Source: an uncultured Ruminococcus sp.
Lineage (GTDB): Bacteria; Bacillota; Clostridia; Oscillospirales; Ruminococcaceae
Length of the DNA stretch: 32,446 bases
Direction: 5' to 3'
NCBI GenBank assembly: GCA_945877315.1
Contig: CAMCRP010000037.1
Coordinates: 1 to 32,446 of the forward strand
Each line of letters opens with the position of its first letter. The first letter of the stretch is position 1. A program made the position numbers and the translations under genes. Of the stretch, positions 1 to 7,961 are shown one piece after another. The notes beneath the pieces were generated by a model that was given only the letters and a program-made list of their open reading frames with translations, did not search any database and was not told where the DNA came from.

Positions 1-10
1 CCTGAGAATG

Positions 11-41
11 TTGTAAGTTCCGAGAAAAACCTGTAATTTTG
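11..41 (+). promoter_or_regulatory. Candidate promoter for the 66-aa gene
   Basis: TAATTTTG at 34-41 fits the Bacteroidota -7 consensus TAnnTTTG. A TTGT at 11-14 sits exactly 19 nt upstream, where TTTG is expected. The start codon is at 50, only 8 nt after the -7 box, so the transcript would have almost no leader. Confidence 0.5.
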
Positions 42-49
42 CAAGCGAT

Positions 50-250
50 ATGAAAGAAGCACTGAAAAAAGCTCAGGAATACGCCCTGAAACAGGGTTAT
101 CCCTCAGAGGTCACTTACCTGAAAAAGTGGCGGCTCTCTCACGTTTTCAGAATAAAACAGCCCGCCGATGAAGACTTCGGCGAGCCGTTGGTTATCGTTG
201 TAGAGAGCAACGGGGGCTGTCAAATACGCCCCCTGTCTGATGTTCTCTAA
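50..250 (+). CDS. Small protein, candidate immunity partner of the MuF-toxin
   Basis: A 66-aa acidic/basic soluble protein with no signal peptide or membrane segment. It is the only plus-strand gene outside the lysogeny region and has its own promoter-like sequence directly upstream. It converges on the MuF-toxin gene, and the two 3' ends overlap by 4 nt (247-250). In polymorphic toxin systems a small immunity gene normally sits beside the toxin C-terminus, and an independent promoter would allow expression in a lysogen while late genes are silent. The body (LKKWRLSHVFRIKQP, then GEPLVIVVESNG) looks like a compact alpha/beta fold. I do not recognise a named family with certainty, so the immunity role is inferred from position, size and promoter. 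An unrelated small phage protein is the alternative. Confidence 0.7.
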   Translation: MKEALKKAQEYALKQGYPSEVTYLKKWRLSHVFRIKQPADEDFGEPLVIVVESNGGCQIRPLSDVL

Positions 251-2088
251 ATCTTCTTGACAATTTGTGATATATACTTCGGGTTGATGAGCGTATTGTC
301 AGTCCGAAGTATATGTATTCTCCGCTTTATGTCAATCAAGCCTTTTTTAGCTGTCACATATCCGCTGAACCCTTTGTACTTTGTTCCTGTCTGAGGGTCA
401 TAGACCGTCAGAGACCCGTCAGAATGACGCTCTGCGCTCAACCTGTGCCCGCCGCCGCCTTTCCATGATAGGCTCAACTGATAACGCCCGACAGAACTTG
501 TTGCCGCCTCTGCCTCCTTGATGAGTTCAGAGGCGGTCTTTGCTATGACACGCCCTGTCCTTGTCACGTTGTGACCGCCCGCAAATGCGCCTGACGGCTC
601 ATTCCCTGTCTTCGGGTCAATGAAAGCCATTGCCCTGTTTGCTGACGAGGCAAGCGTTTGAGTGAAGCCCGTTCTCGTTCTTTCAATGGCGGTCACGTTG
701 AAGCCCCTGCGCCTCATTTCAAAGGTCACGGAACAGCACTGACAGTTGTGCGTATATTCGTACTTCCCCGTTGTGTAGAGAGGGTTTGAGCGGGCTTCAT
801 TGGCTTCCTCAAAGGTCATGGCAAGCCCTCTGTTTATGCCGAGAGCCTTTTCAAGCTCTTTCAGGTTCTTGACCTGCTCAGGCGTGAACAGGGTCTTATC
901 CTGAGCGGCGATTTGTTCCTTGATTGTGGGCGTTTTCTGCGGCTTCTGTGCGTCTTCTGAGCCTGAGAGAATACCATTGACCCTCTGAGCGTTGTCCCTG
1001 ATGAAATACGGCGTAGAAGAAGCCGCCGCCATTCTCTCTTTGTTGTTCTCCACCCAATCCTTGAACTCCTGCGGAACGTCTGTCACGGTGTTCTCAGAAG
1101 TCTCAGAAACGTCTTCGCCCGCCATTATCCTTGCGTTGTCAGCCGCCATTTCCTCTTCTGTCTTCAAGATGCTTTCAGCGTGGCAGCGGCAGTGTGGGTG
1201 CCAACCTGTGAACTTGAAGTCCTTCGGGTAACAGCCCTGACCCCGTGTGTTGGTTGAGCCGAGCGGTGCGCTCAGTTCATCGCAGATGTCCGTGAATGGG
1301 TGGGGCTTCCCGTCAGAGCCGAGCAGCGTGTGGTTGTTGCTCAAAACAATTCTTATCCCGACAACAAAGTCAAGCTGTTGCCACCGCTCATGGTCTGAGG
1401 TTCTGTAAGCGATGTTGGTTTCTGTGGCGGCGAGGCGGCGGGCGTTCTTATAGCTGCTTCGATAGACCCCCTGCCCAGGGTGGAAAGCCGCCGCCCGTTG
1501 TGAGAGCTTCAACTGTCCGTGTTCGTCTCTGACCCGTCTGAAAAGCATGTCAGGGTGTTGAAGCCACTGACGCAGCTCACGGCTCATTTCGTCAGCCGAC
1601 AGCCCGTTTCTTATCCCGACATCAAGCCCGAGTTCGATTTCATTCTTGAACGCCTCTGTATAACGCCACACACGGTCAGAGAGGTTCAGCCCGTTCTCCT
1701 TGCGGGCGAGGAAAGCGTCAAGGGCTGCGCCGTTGGTTGAGAAATATCGGCGGTACTGAGCCTGAGAGAGCTTGCCCACGTTATCGCCGAAGACCTGACG
1801 GGCGAGTTCGTCATTCTTGTTGTTGGCGAGCGTCCAAGCTGACCTGACCCCGTTCACGATTACGCCCGACAAGCCTGTTTTTAGCCCGTCTAAGAGCTTT
1901 TCAATCTCTTTGCGTGTAATTGGATAGTCAGAGAAAGAAAACAGCCTGTCGGGGCTTATTTCGCCTATTTTGACCCCTAAGCGTGCTGCCTCCTGAATGG
2001 CAGCGTTGAAAACCCTGTCAACCTGACGTTGGACGGCTGTCAGGTTGCTCAGGTGTTTCAGGTCGTATTTGTTCATCTTCTTTGCCAT
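247..2088 (-). CDS. MuF-type head morphogenesis protein with C-terminal papain-fold toxin
   Basis: A 613-aa two-part protein. Residues 1-305 form a phage minor head protein of the SPP1 gp7/Mu F type: a helical N-terminus, conserved ATETNIAYR around 221, and the closing Cys/His motif GWHPHCRCH at 295-303. Such proteins sit at the portal/head interior and can be ejected with DNA. After a linker (about 305-430), the C-terminus matches the papain-fold toxin 1 (glutamine deamidase-like) pattern: NCQ with candidate nucleophile C449 followed by FEMRRRGFNVTA, GGGGH (H548) and VYDPQTG (D564), which would be the Cys-His-Asp triad. The gene lies downstream of portal, as MuF genes do. The likely mode is delivery of the toxin with the phage DNA or release on lysis. 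The substrate cannot be read from sequence. Confidence 0.88.
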   Translation of the reverse strand: MAKKMNKYDLKHLSNLTAVQRQVDRVFNAAIQEAARLGVKIGEISPDRLFSFSDYPITRKEIEKLLDGLKTGLSGVIVNGVRSAWTLANNKNDELARQVFGDNVGKLSQAQYRRYFSTNGAALDAFLARKENGLNLSDRVWRYTEAFKNEIELGLDVGIRNGLSADEMSRELRQWLQHPDMLFRRVRDEHGQLKLSQRAAAFHPGQGVYRSSYKNARRLAATETNIAYRTSDHERWQQLDFVVGIRIVLSNNHTLLGSDGKPHPFTDICDELSAPLGSTNTRGQGCYPKDFKFTGWHPHCRCHAESILKTEEEMAADNARIMAGEDVSETSENTVTDVPQEFKDWVENNKERMAAASSTPYFIRDNAQRVNGILSGSEDAQKPQKTPTIKEQIAAQDKTLFTPEQVKNLKELEKALGINRGLAMTFEEANEARSNPLYTTGKYEYTHNCQCCSVTFEMRRRGFNVTAIERTRTGFTQTLASSANRAMAFIDPKTGNEPSGAFAGGHNVTRTGRVIAKTASELIKEAEAATSSVGRYQLSLSWKGGGGHRLSAERHSDGSLTVYDPQTGTKYKGFSGYVTAKKGLIDIKRRIHILRTDNTLINPKYISQIVKKI

Positions 2089-2099
2089 ACGCTTCTGTG

Positions 2100-2339
2100 T
2101 TACTTTTCTGTGATGTCAGGTTCAGACGTTCTTGGGATGAAGCTCTCACAGGACGGGTCATTCAGGAACACACAGAACTTGCCGCCCTGTTGTTTCAGAG
2201 GGCAGCGGCACAAGATTAGATGACCGTCAAGAGCCTTGCTGTGCCAATCATAGCTGCGCTCACAGTCACGGCATCTGTGGGTCACTTCTTGAACCTGAGC
2301 CGCCCGCCCCCTCTTTGTTGTTGTCACTCTCTTCGCCAT
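2100..2339 (-). CDS. Small Cys-rich, zinc-ribbon-like phage protein
   Basis: A 79-aa protein with a basic N-terminus (about residues 1-20) and a Cys/His-rich centre: HRCRDC, then HLILCRCP, then single cysteines in KFCVF and PSCESF. The pairs could bind zinc. It sits between portal and MuF genes, so a structural or packaging-accessory role is plausible, but I recognise no named family. The ATG at 2339 was chosen because the in-frame start at 2348 is GTG; that GTG would overlap the portal stop and cannot be excluded. Spacing to the MuF gene is 11 nt, so all three are probably one operon. Confidence 0.7.
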   Translation of the reverse strand: MAKRVTTTKRGRAAQVQEVTHRCRDCERSYDWHSKALDGHLILCRCPLKQQGGKFCVFLNDPSCESFIPRTSEPDITEK

Positions 2340-2344
2340 ACGCT

Positions 2345-3736
2345 TCACTCAGTCAGGTTGAACACGTCCTGCGTCTCGTCAGCCTTGATTTCTTCAAGGG
2401 TCTTGTCCACATCGTCAGACTGACCGTAACGCTCAATGCTCTCACGCTGCGACATGAGCGGCTTGTTGCCGTTGGCGAGCATGAGGTTGCTGATTTCGTC
2501 TTTCTCGTCTGTGATTGAGAATGGCGTGATGACCTGTTCAACCCTGAGAGCGTCAATGTCGGCAGCATAGCCCTCTCCCAAGATGACCTTTGCAAAGGCT
2601 TTCAGGACGTTTGTCTCACGGTCAAGGAACTCAATCAGGTCGCCTTTCTCGTCTTTGACTTTGAGCTGCGCATCGATGAAGAGCTGTTTTCGGCTCTCAC
2701 CTGAGAGGGCTGTCTGCGACATCTTCTCGTATGACCAATCAGGGAGCTGCAGCGTTGTGAAGAAGAGATTTCTCAACTCAGAGACCTGATATTTCAAACT
2801 TTCAACAGACTGCGCCCAAGTGATGTAACCCGCCGTTGAGCCTTTCGGGTATTGAAGCACAGAGCGGAACTCCTTGTCGCCTGACTTCTCATCGCCGTAG
2901 CTGATTTGCTCATCGGCGAAGACGGCGAAGACGGGCTTTGAGTTCTCACGCAGATAATTGCCGTTGCGGGACAGAGACCACTCCATTTCATAGACCATGT
3001 TTGAGGTGTCTTCCCAAATCGGCTTATCACGCCATTGATAGATGGCGGGTATCTTGCCGAGCGTTATAGGCTCATTCTCAACCTCAGCCATTGAGCCTGT
3101 CTCGTTTGACCATTTGACGTGTCTCTCAGCCGTGTAACAGTCATAGAAACGGACGGTCTTGCGCCCGACCTTGCGCTGATACTGAATTGAGAGGGCGACC
3201 ATATCGCCGTATTCGTCAAAGAGAGGGAAGAGGCTGTCGCCCAACATCGGGCTGAACGTGCGACACCTGAGCTTCAAGAGTGATTTCACGCCGTTATAGA
3301 GCGTGTTCGGCTGTTCAACGGCGTACCATAGTGTCATTATCTCGCAACCCGCAAATAGCTGTCTGAAACGGGTCACGTTCACGCTGTCAATGCGGTTTCT
3401 GTCATAGATCGCTTCAAGGAACGCCGCCACTTCTTTCTGACGGTCATTCTCAGGGCGGTAAACACGCTTCACGGGAATACCCGTCACAAGTTCTGTCATG
3501 CGCTTTGTGGCGAGCTTCTGAAACGGGAGGAGAATACGTGTCACGGGCTGAATGCCCTCATCCGTCACAACGTCCTGATATTTCGCCGTGTTCGCCACAG
3601 GGTGCTTCTTCGGGTTGTACTCCTGTTCAAGACCCGTGCGACCTGACCAAACAGGCACGTTCAGGGTCTTCTCACTGAGGGCTGCTATCTTCTCGTCAGC
3701 CGTCATTCCTGATGATAGGATTTCTTCGATTGTCAT
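2345..3736 (-). CDS. Phage portal protein (SPP1 gp6-like)
   Basis: A 463-aa protein, the usual length for SPP1 gp6-type portals, which form the dodecameric DNA gate at one capsid vertex. The N-terminal part has the pattern of this family (YNPKKHPV, then RILLPFQKLATKRMTEL and a GIPVKRVYRP strand), followed by a mixed wing/stem region and an acidic C-terminus (KTLEEIKADETQDV). Gene order (terminase large subunit, portal, MuF) is standard and supports the call. The ATG at 3736 lies 33 nt past the terminase stop, with an A-rich leader (AAAAAACAACATTCAGAC) and no Shine-Dalgarno site. No truncation is seen. Confidence 0.88.
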   Translation of the reverse strand: MTIEEILSSGMTADEKIAALSEKTLNVPVWSGRTGLEQEYNPKKHPVANTAKYQDVVTDEGIQPVTRILLPFQKLATKRMTELVTGIPVKRVYRPENDRQKEVAAFLEAIYDRNRIDSVNVTRFRQLFAGCEIMTLWYAVEQPNTLYNGVKSLLKLRCRTFSPMLGDSLFPLFDEYGDMVALSIQYQRKVGRKTVRFYDCYTAERHVKWSNETGSMAEVENEPITLGKIPAIYQWRDKPIWEDTSNMVYEMEWSLSRNGNYLRENSKPVFAVFADEQISYGDEKSGDKEFRSVLQYPKGSTAGYITWAQSVESLKYQVSELRNLFFTTLQLPDWSYEKMSQTALSGESRKQLFIDAQLKVKDEKGDLIEFLDRETNVLKAFAKVILGEGYAADIDALRVEQVITPFSITDEKDEISNLMLANGNKPLMSQRESIERYGQSDDVDKTLEEIKADETQDVFNLTE

Positions 3737-3769
3737 TGTCTGAATGTTGTTTTTTGAGTGAAACTTCTG

Positions 3770-5359
3770 TTATCTTCTGACAGCCTTTGCGAGGCGGTCA
3801 AGGTCAACGGCTTGTGCCGTCCTGAGCGGGTAGAACGTGTTGGCAAGAGCGTCAAACTTGTCAGGGGAGCGACCGAGGCGGCTCTTGATGTCTTCTTTCG
3901 GCTCAATCTGTATCTTGCCGTCAGAGCGGAAGAACCAACGTATCTCCTGCGCCTCTTCATCAAAGCCCGTGTCAGGCGGCAGCATAGCTCCCGTGTTGTT
4001 CTTCGGGTTGAGCCAATCACGGACAGCCCAGAAGAGATAGGCACGCATATTCACGAAGCTGTACTGACCTGTCACGTCTTTCAGTTCACGCCCTGACGGG
4101 GCTTTTGCTCCCTCTGAGAACTTGCAGCTGATGATAAACCGCTGCTCCCCGTGTTCAAGCTCACAGACACGGCTGTAAACGCCCGCACCCTCACCTATGG
4201 TATCAATGCTGACAAAGAGACGGACGGAGCGGCGGCGTTCCGCTGCGATCTGCCCCGCCACCCTCATGTGGTCAGCCTGACCGCCTGAGTTCTGAGCGTG
4301 AAAGCCCTTGACCCAGTTGTCCCGTCTGTGAACGAAGACGGTGCTGTCGCGCCCCATACCCGCCACGTCAACGCCGAGGCAGTTCACGGAGGCTGAGAGA
4401 GGTTCGCGCCCCTGAGCCTCCTGCCAACGTCTGTGAGCCTCTTCAAGCCACTGAGGCGGGATGAGAATATCGTCAGAGACTTTCGGGAACTTGCCCAAGA
4501 CTTTCTTTCTGAACAGGTCTTCGGGGCGATACCACACGCCGTCAAACTGAAAATCGTCAAACTCAGCCGACACCTCTTCGGGCGTTATGCGGGTGCACCA
4601 ATTCTCCAACTTGTCTTGAAGCCATTCAAAGTCAACCTGACCTGGAATGACTATCTTCCGTTGAACGATGTTCGGGGCTGAGAGTGAAGACAGCCTGAAC
4701 CGCTGCCAACGGTCTGACTTCTGAGAACGGGCGGCGTAACCGACCGTCTTGTTCGGGTTGAAGACCACAAGAATACGGCTGTCGCCCTGTAGGTTTCCCT
4801 CAATGGCGGCAAACGTGTCATCGCCTATACCTGTTGCCTCTGTGATGACGAACATCGTGTGAACGGCGTGAAAGCCTGACCACGCTTCATGGTTGTGCTC
4901 GTCAGCCTTGAAACCCGTCAGAAACCACTCTTTGTCGTTCGTTCTGATGTCATAGGCTGAGAGCGTTCCGATGAGTTCAACGCCACGGGCTTTTGCCTTG
5001 TTGAAGAGGCGGGAAATCTCAGGCATCATAATGTTCTTGACCTGACGGTCGGTCGGGGCTGTCAGAGCGACTTTCGTGTTCTCACAGAGTTCAACCTTTC
5101 CGAACTCATTCTTTCGCCAGCGGGGTGTCAGATACAGAAAACAGACCGCCGCCACAGCAGCCACGAAGTCCTTGCCTCTTGCTGTTCCTGACGCAACGGA
5201 CGTGCGCCTGTTGTACTGAACAGAGCGGAGGATTTCCTGCTGTTCAGCGTCAAGCGTCACGCCGAGGGCTTCACGGGCGAAACGGCACCAATCGGCACGC
5301 CAAGCGTTCATAAGGTCAAGACCCCGCTGCCTGAGTTGTCTTTTGTTCTGTTTCTTCAT
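3770..5359 (-). CDS. Terminase large subunit
   Basis: A 529-aa DNA-packaging motor. The N-terminal ATPase shows an arginine/P-loop-type segment at 50-64 (NRRTSVASGTARGKD) and a Walker B-like strand at 170-175 (FVITEA). ALTAPTDRQVKN at 98-109 is the conserved segment after the first strand. The C-terminal RNase H-like nuclease shows GVDVAGMGRDST with acidic D331 and SIDTIGEGAG with D386. Late motifs near the end include RSPDKFDALANTF, typical of terminases. The start at 5359 has a leader containing the 63-bp repeated element (5366-5428), so it probably begins a late operon with portal and MuF. Function is secure; the subfamily is not assigned. Confidence 0.93.
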   Translation of the reverse strand: MKKQNKRQLRQRGLDLMNAWRADWCRFAREALGVTLDAEQQEILRSVQYNRRTSVASGTARGKDFVAAVAAVCFLYLTPRWRKNEFGKVELCENTKVALTAPTDRQVKNIMMPEISRLFNKAKARGVELIGTLSAYDIRTNDKEWFLTGFKADEHNHEAWSGFHAVHTMFVITEATGIGDDTFAAIEGNLQGDSRILVVFNPNKTVGYAARSQKSDRWQRFRLSSLSAPNIVQRKIVIPGQVDFEWLQDKLENWCTRITPEEVSAEFDDFQFDGVWYRPEDLFRKKVLGKFPKVSDDILIPPQWLEEAHRRWQEAQGREPLSASVNCLGVDVAGMGRDSTVFVHRRDNWVKGFHAQNSGGQADHMRVAGQIAAERRRSVRLFVSIDTIGEGAGVYSRVCELEHGEQRFIISCKFSEGAKAPSGRELKDVTGQYSFVNMRAYLFWAVRDWLNPKNNTGAMLPPDTGFDEEAQEIRWFFRSDGKIQIEPKEDIKSRLGRSPDKFDALANTFYPLRTAQAVDLDRLAKAVRR

Positions 5360-5365
5360 CTGATT

Positions 5366-5428
5366 GAGTTATTTCTTGCGAATTTTAAGTATGTCGGGCT
5401 TTCGCAGTGAATTGGTATGTTTATACCA
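5366..5428 (-). promoter_or_regulatory. Repeated regulatory element, copy A (upstream of terminase large subunit)
   Basis: On the plus strand a block starting GAGTTATTT with internal GCGAATTTT is followed exactly 47 nt from its start by the perfect palindrome TGGTATGTTTATACCA (5413-5428). The same layout recurs at 29155-29217, with an identical 16-bp palindrome, and degenerately at 22096-22157. It lies just upstream of a minus-strand start, so it is probably a promoter/operator of late genes. No standard TTTG/TAnnTTTG pair is present. Confidence 0.6.
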
Positions 5429-5466
5429 TTGAGAGATTTCAGGGGCGCATTCGGGCGCAATCGCCG

Positions 5467-6045
5467 TCATTTCAGCCCCGCCTCCTCTTCTGCTTCATCT
5501 ATCATCCCGCTCTCAACGAGAAGAGAGGCGAAAGAGAGACCGCCGCTGAGTTCTTTCTTTTCAGGGGCGTACAAGCCGAGAAGTTTGCGCCTCTCTTCAA
5601 GCTGCTTGCGGATTTCAGCGATATAGGACGGGTCGCCCAAACCCTGAATGTCTGTCTCCGTCCGTTCCGTCTGTGTGGTTCTGATTGAGGTCTGTCCCGT
5701 CTGAGCGTCACGGGTCGGAGAGCCTTTCTGCTTGCGGGTCTGACGTGTGAAGTTCTCTTTTGACTTCTCCCACTGCTCCCACAGCTCCCGACAGGTGTCG
5801 TCAATGCGGGCAAGTTCAAGCGTCACGAGTTCGTCCGTGTCTTCAAGGCGGCTTTCACGCCATTCCTCCAAGAGCGTCTGAACGTCATTCTTGACGGTCT
5901 GCAGGGAATAGGTTGAGAGGTCAAGACGCTTCATTACCTCTTCCCTGATTTTGCGGTAGCTGTAGCCACGCTTGTAGAGGTTTGATACGATTTCAAGACG
6001 GGCGAGCTTTACCTGATTTTTCTTTTTGTCTTGTGCTTTGCTCAT
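5467..6045 (-). CDS. Terminase small subunit-like DNA-binding protein
   Basis: A 192-aa protein directly upstream of the large terminase. Residues about 15-60 (LARLEIVSNLYKRGYSYRKI, then EVMKRL and SLQTVKNDVQTLLEEW) form a helix-turn-helix typical of terminase small subunits, which recognise the packaging site. A long charged, probably coiled central region follows, then a region about residues 135-175 (GDPSYIAEIRKQLEERRKLL, GLYAPEKKE) that resembles the conserved small-terminase sequence before the C-terminus. Its ATG overlaps the stop of the upstream decarboxylase-like gene (ATGA), so the two are translationally coupled. The gap to the large subunit holds the repeated regulatory element, so the two subunits may be separately controlled. 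Confidence 0.75.
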   Translation of the reverse strand: MSKAQDKKKNQVKLARLEIVSNLYKRGYSYRKIREEVMKRLDLSTYSLQTVKNDVQTLLEEWRESRLEDTDELVTLELARIDDTCRELWEQWEKSKENFTRQTRKQKGSPTRDAQTGQTSIRTTQTERTETDIQGLGDPSYIAEIRKQLEERRKLLGLYAPEKKELSGGLSFASLLVESGMIDEAEEEAGLK

Positions 6046-6320
6046 AGGTCACGGGTCAAGTTTAAGAAGTGATTAAAAAAGTCAAGGTTACACGATGAGA
6101 GTTCGATGTATGACCGCCCGCACTCAGGGAAAGTGTGAACCGCGAAATGGCTCTCAGAAAGAAGCCACAGAGCCGTGTAGCCCTGCGGTTCAAAATGGTG
6201 GTCAGAACAGGCGAGAACCTTGAAGCCCGCCTCTCTCAGGGTCTTGTCGTAGAACGCCCTGAGCGTGTCAGGGTCAGTCTCGTTTACCCATTGTCTGTGG
6301 TTCCAAATTTTTGCTTGCAT
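6042..6320 (-). CDS. S-adenosylmethionine decarboxylase-like protein (SpeD/SpeH family)
   Basis: A 92-aa protein. The segment LSESHFAVHTFPE at residues 54-66 followed by YIELSSCN at 71-78 is the signature of prokaryotic AdoMet decarboxylases. By family knowledge, Glu-Ser (E56-S57) is the self-cleavage site giving the pyruvoyl group, and H62 and C77 fall exactly +5 and +20 from that serine, as His68 and Cys83 do in the Thermotoga enzyme. The N-terminal half is near full length but the C-terminus stops about 15 residues after the Cys, shorter than the roughly 115-130 aa of cellular enzymes, so activity is not assured. The start at 6320 was chosen because a longer in-frame start would run into the methyltransferase gene. 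It ends in an ATGA overlap with the small terminase. Possible roles are polyamine supply for DNA packaging, or SAM consumption. Confidence 0.8.
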   Translation of the reverse strand: MQAKIWNHRQWVNETDPDTLRAFYDKTLREAGFKVLACSDHHFEPQGYTALWLLSESHFAVHTFPECGRSYIELSSCNLDFFNHFLNLTRDL

Positions 6321-6324
6321 AGGC

Positions 6325-7875
6325 TCATTCTGTTTCAGGGTTTTCACTCTCAGAGGTCTCAGAAGCGTCAAAGAGCTTCATATCCTCTTCCGTGTATTCA
6401 ATCTTCGGGAACTCAGCCTTGATTTTCTTCGGGTCGCCCTTGAAGAAGACCAAGAGGTGCTGATGCGTCTTTGCGACCTTGCGGTTCTCCATGTAACGGG
6501 CGGCTCTCAGGGCTGTTGAAGCGGTCTGCTCGACAAGGATAATCTCATTGTAGAGCTTCATTCCTGCCTCCTTGAATATCCGCTTGATGTCTCCGCAGAA
6601 GTCATAATAGAAGCCCGTTTTCTTGTCCCGCACATCGCCCACACAGATAGCGGCGAAGCGGTTCTGTTTCAGACAGCCGACAGCCCCTGTGAAAGCGTTT
6701 TTCAAAATCTGAATGAAGTCTTCATAGCTTCCCTGATTGCTTGCGTCATTCGGGAGGTCTGAATAAACTTCAAGGTCAAAGTACGGCGGGCAGGAGAACA
6801 GGAGGTCTTGGCTCTCAGGTTCAAGGTGCTGAGCCACGTTCTGACCGTCATCGCAGATGTAACGGGCGGTCATTTCAGCCACACGCTCGTTGTTCAGGTC
6901 GGCTTGCTGCTGACGAAGCTCAACGCCCGTAAAGTCATTGCCGAGATAGGCTGAGACAAAGCCGAAGACGCTATCGCCCGCAAAGCAGTCAAACGCCCGC
7001 CCGTCTTTGAGACCGAACCAACGGCAGACGATTTCAGCCATAACGGGGTCAAGGATAGAAACGCCCTGAGCCACGATTTTGCTCTGTTCGTGTTCAAGGT
7101 CTTCTTTCGGGACGTACTTCTCAATGTACTCTTTGAATGAAATGCCGAGCTCTTTTCTGTGTTCACGGGTGCGCTGATACAGGTCTTTGTACTTGATTTC
7201 AAGAGAGGTCACAAGGGTGTCGTTACGGCTTTCGCCCATGTCGCCGATAAGGTTATACCACTTCTTCTTGCGGTCTTGCCAATAGCCCTTTCGGGTGTCA
7301 AGGATAGAGAACGGGGGAACGACAAAGCGGTCAAAGAGAGAGCTTTCAGCGGGGCTGCTCGGCAGCGACCCTGAGCCTGAGCCGCCTGAACCTGAATCGG
7401 CGTTCCGCAGGTCTAAGCCCCAATCTGTGAGGTCTTCCGTGTCCCATTCATTGGCGAGAGCGTCCATGTCCCACTCTCCGAAGCCCACGTTGTCCTTGAT
7501 GATGAACTCCCGCTGCTCTTCATCTGTCAGCTCAGAAGCCTTGATGACGGGGGCTGTCGGGGTGTCACGCCACCTCGCCCAATGTTCAATCAGAAGAGTT
7601 TTCTCTGCCTCTGTCTTCTTCTGAAAGTCCCGTGAAGCGTTGAGAGCCTGAGCCACCTCATCGTCTGTCATTGTGCTGATGTCATTCAACGCCCTGAGAC
7701 GCATGTTGCCGCCCAGAGCCGTGAACGTGTTATCAACGACAATTGGGCGCAGTTCAAGCATCTTCGGGAGCACAAGAATTGAAGTGACGAGCTTGCTGAA
7801 CTTCTCTTTCGTGATAGTTCGTGGGTTCGCCCCGTTCACTTGAATTTGCGATAATTTTACTTGTTCTGTCTTCAT
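6325..7875 (-). CDS. ParB-N domain fused to DNA methyltransferase
   Basis: A 516-aa fusion. Residues about 1-130 are a ParB/Srx-type N-terminal domain (NPRTITKEKF at 17-26, ALGGNMRLRAL at 53-63). A Gly/Ser linker follows at 160-173. The second half is an amino-methyltransferase: the SAM-binding motif FDCFAGDS at 295-302, GVEL at 317-320 and catalytic SCPPY at 361-365, which acts on the exocyclic amine of A or C. The SAM motif precedes the catalytic motif. This combination is common in phages and mobile elements and probably marks phage DNA against host restriction. The recognition sequence is unknown. The start at 7875 follows an A-rich leader and a GC-rich hairpin (7893-7920). The neighbouring decarboxylase uses the same cofactor. 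Confidence 0.87.
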   Translation of the reverse strand: MKTEQVKLSQIQVNGANPRTITKEKFSKLVTSILVLPKMLELRPIVVDNTFTALGGNMRLRALNDISTMTDDEVAQALNASRDFQKKTEAEKTLLIEHWARWRDTPTAPVIKASELTDEEQREFIIKDNVGFGEWDMDALANEWDTEDLTDWGLDLRNADSGSGGSGSGSLPSSPAESSLFDRFVVPPFSILDTRKGYWQDRKKKWYNLIGDMGESRNDTLVTSLEIKYKDLYQRTREHRKELGISFKEYIEKYVPKEDLEHEQSKIVAQGVSILDPVMAEIVCRWFGLKDGRAFDCFAGDSVFGFVSAYLGNDFTGVELRQQQADLNNERVAEMTARYICDDGQNVAQHLEPESQDLLFSCPPYFDLEVYSDLPNDASNQGSYEDFIQILKNAFTGAVGCLKQNRFAAICVGDVRDKKTGFYYDFCGDIKRIFKEAGMKLYNEIILVEQTASTALRAARYMENRKVAKTHQHLLVFFKGDPKKIKAEFPKIEYTEEDMKLFDASETSESENPETE

Positions 7876-7892
7876 CTGAATTTGTTGTTTTG

Positions 7893-7920
7893 AGGGGGCT
7901 GACCTCAGAAGCCGCCCCCT
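7893..7920 (-). promoter_or_regulatory. GC-rich hairpin in the methyltransferase leader
   Basis: AGGGGGC (7893-7899) pairs with GCCCCCT (7914-7920) around a 14-nt loop. It lies 18 nt upstream of the methyltransferase ATG and downstream of a possible 14-codon ORF. No T-run follows on either strand, so a translational or processing role is more likely than termination. Confidence 0.4.
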
Positions 7921-7961
7921 GATTAATACTGTTTCTTCACTCAGTCAGATCTGCGTGAGCG

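Noticed and set aside
212-233. GGGGGC/GCCCCC hairpin as a terminator of the MuF gene
   Set aside because: It lies inside the small plus-strand gene and no T-run follows on either strand.
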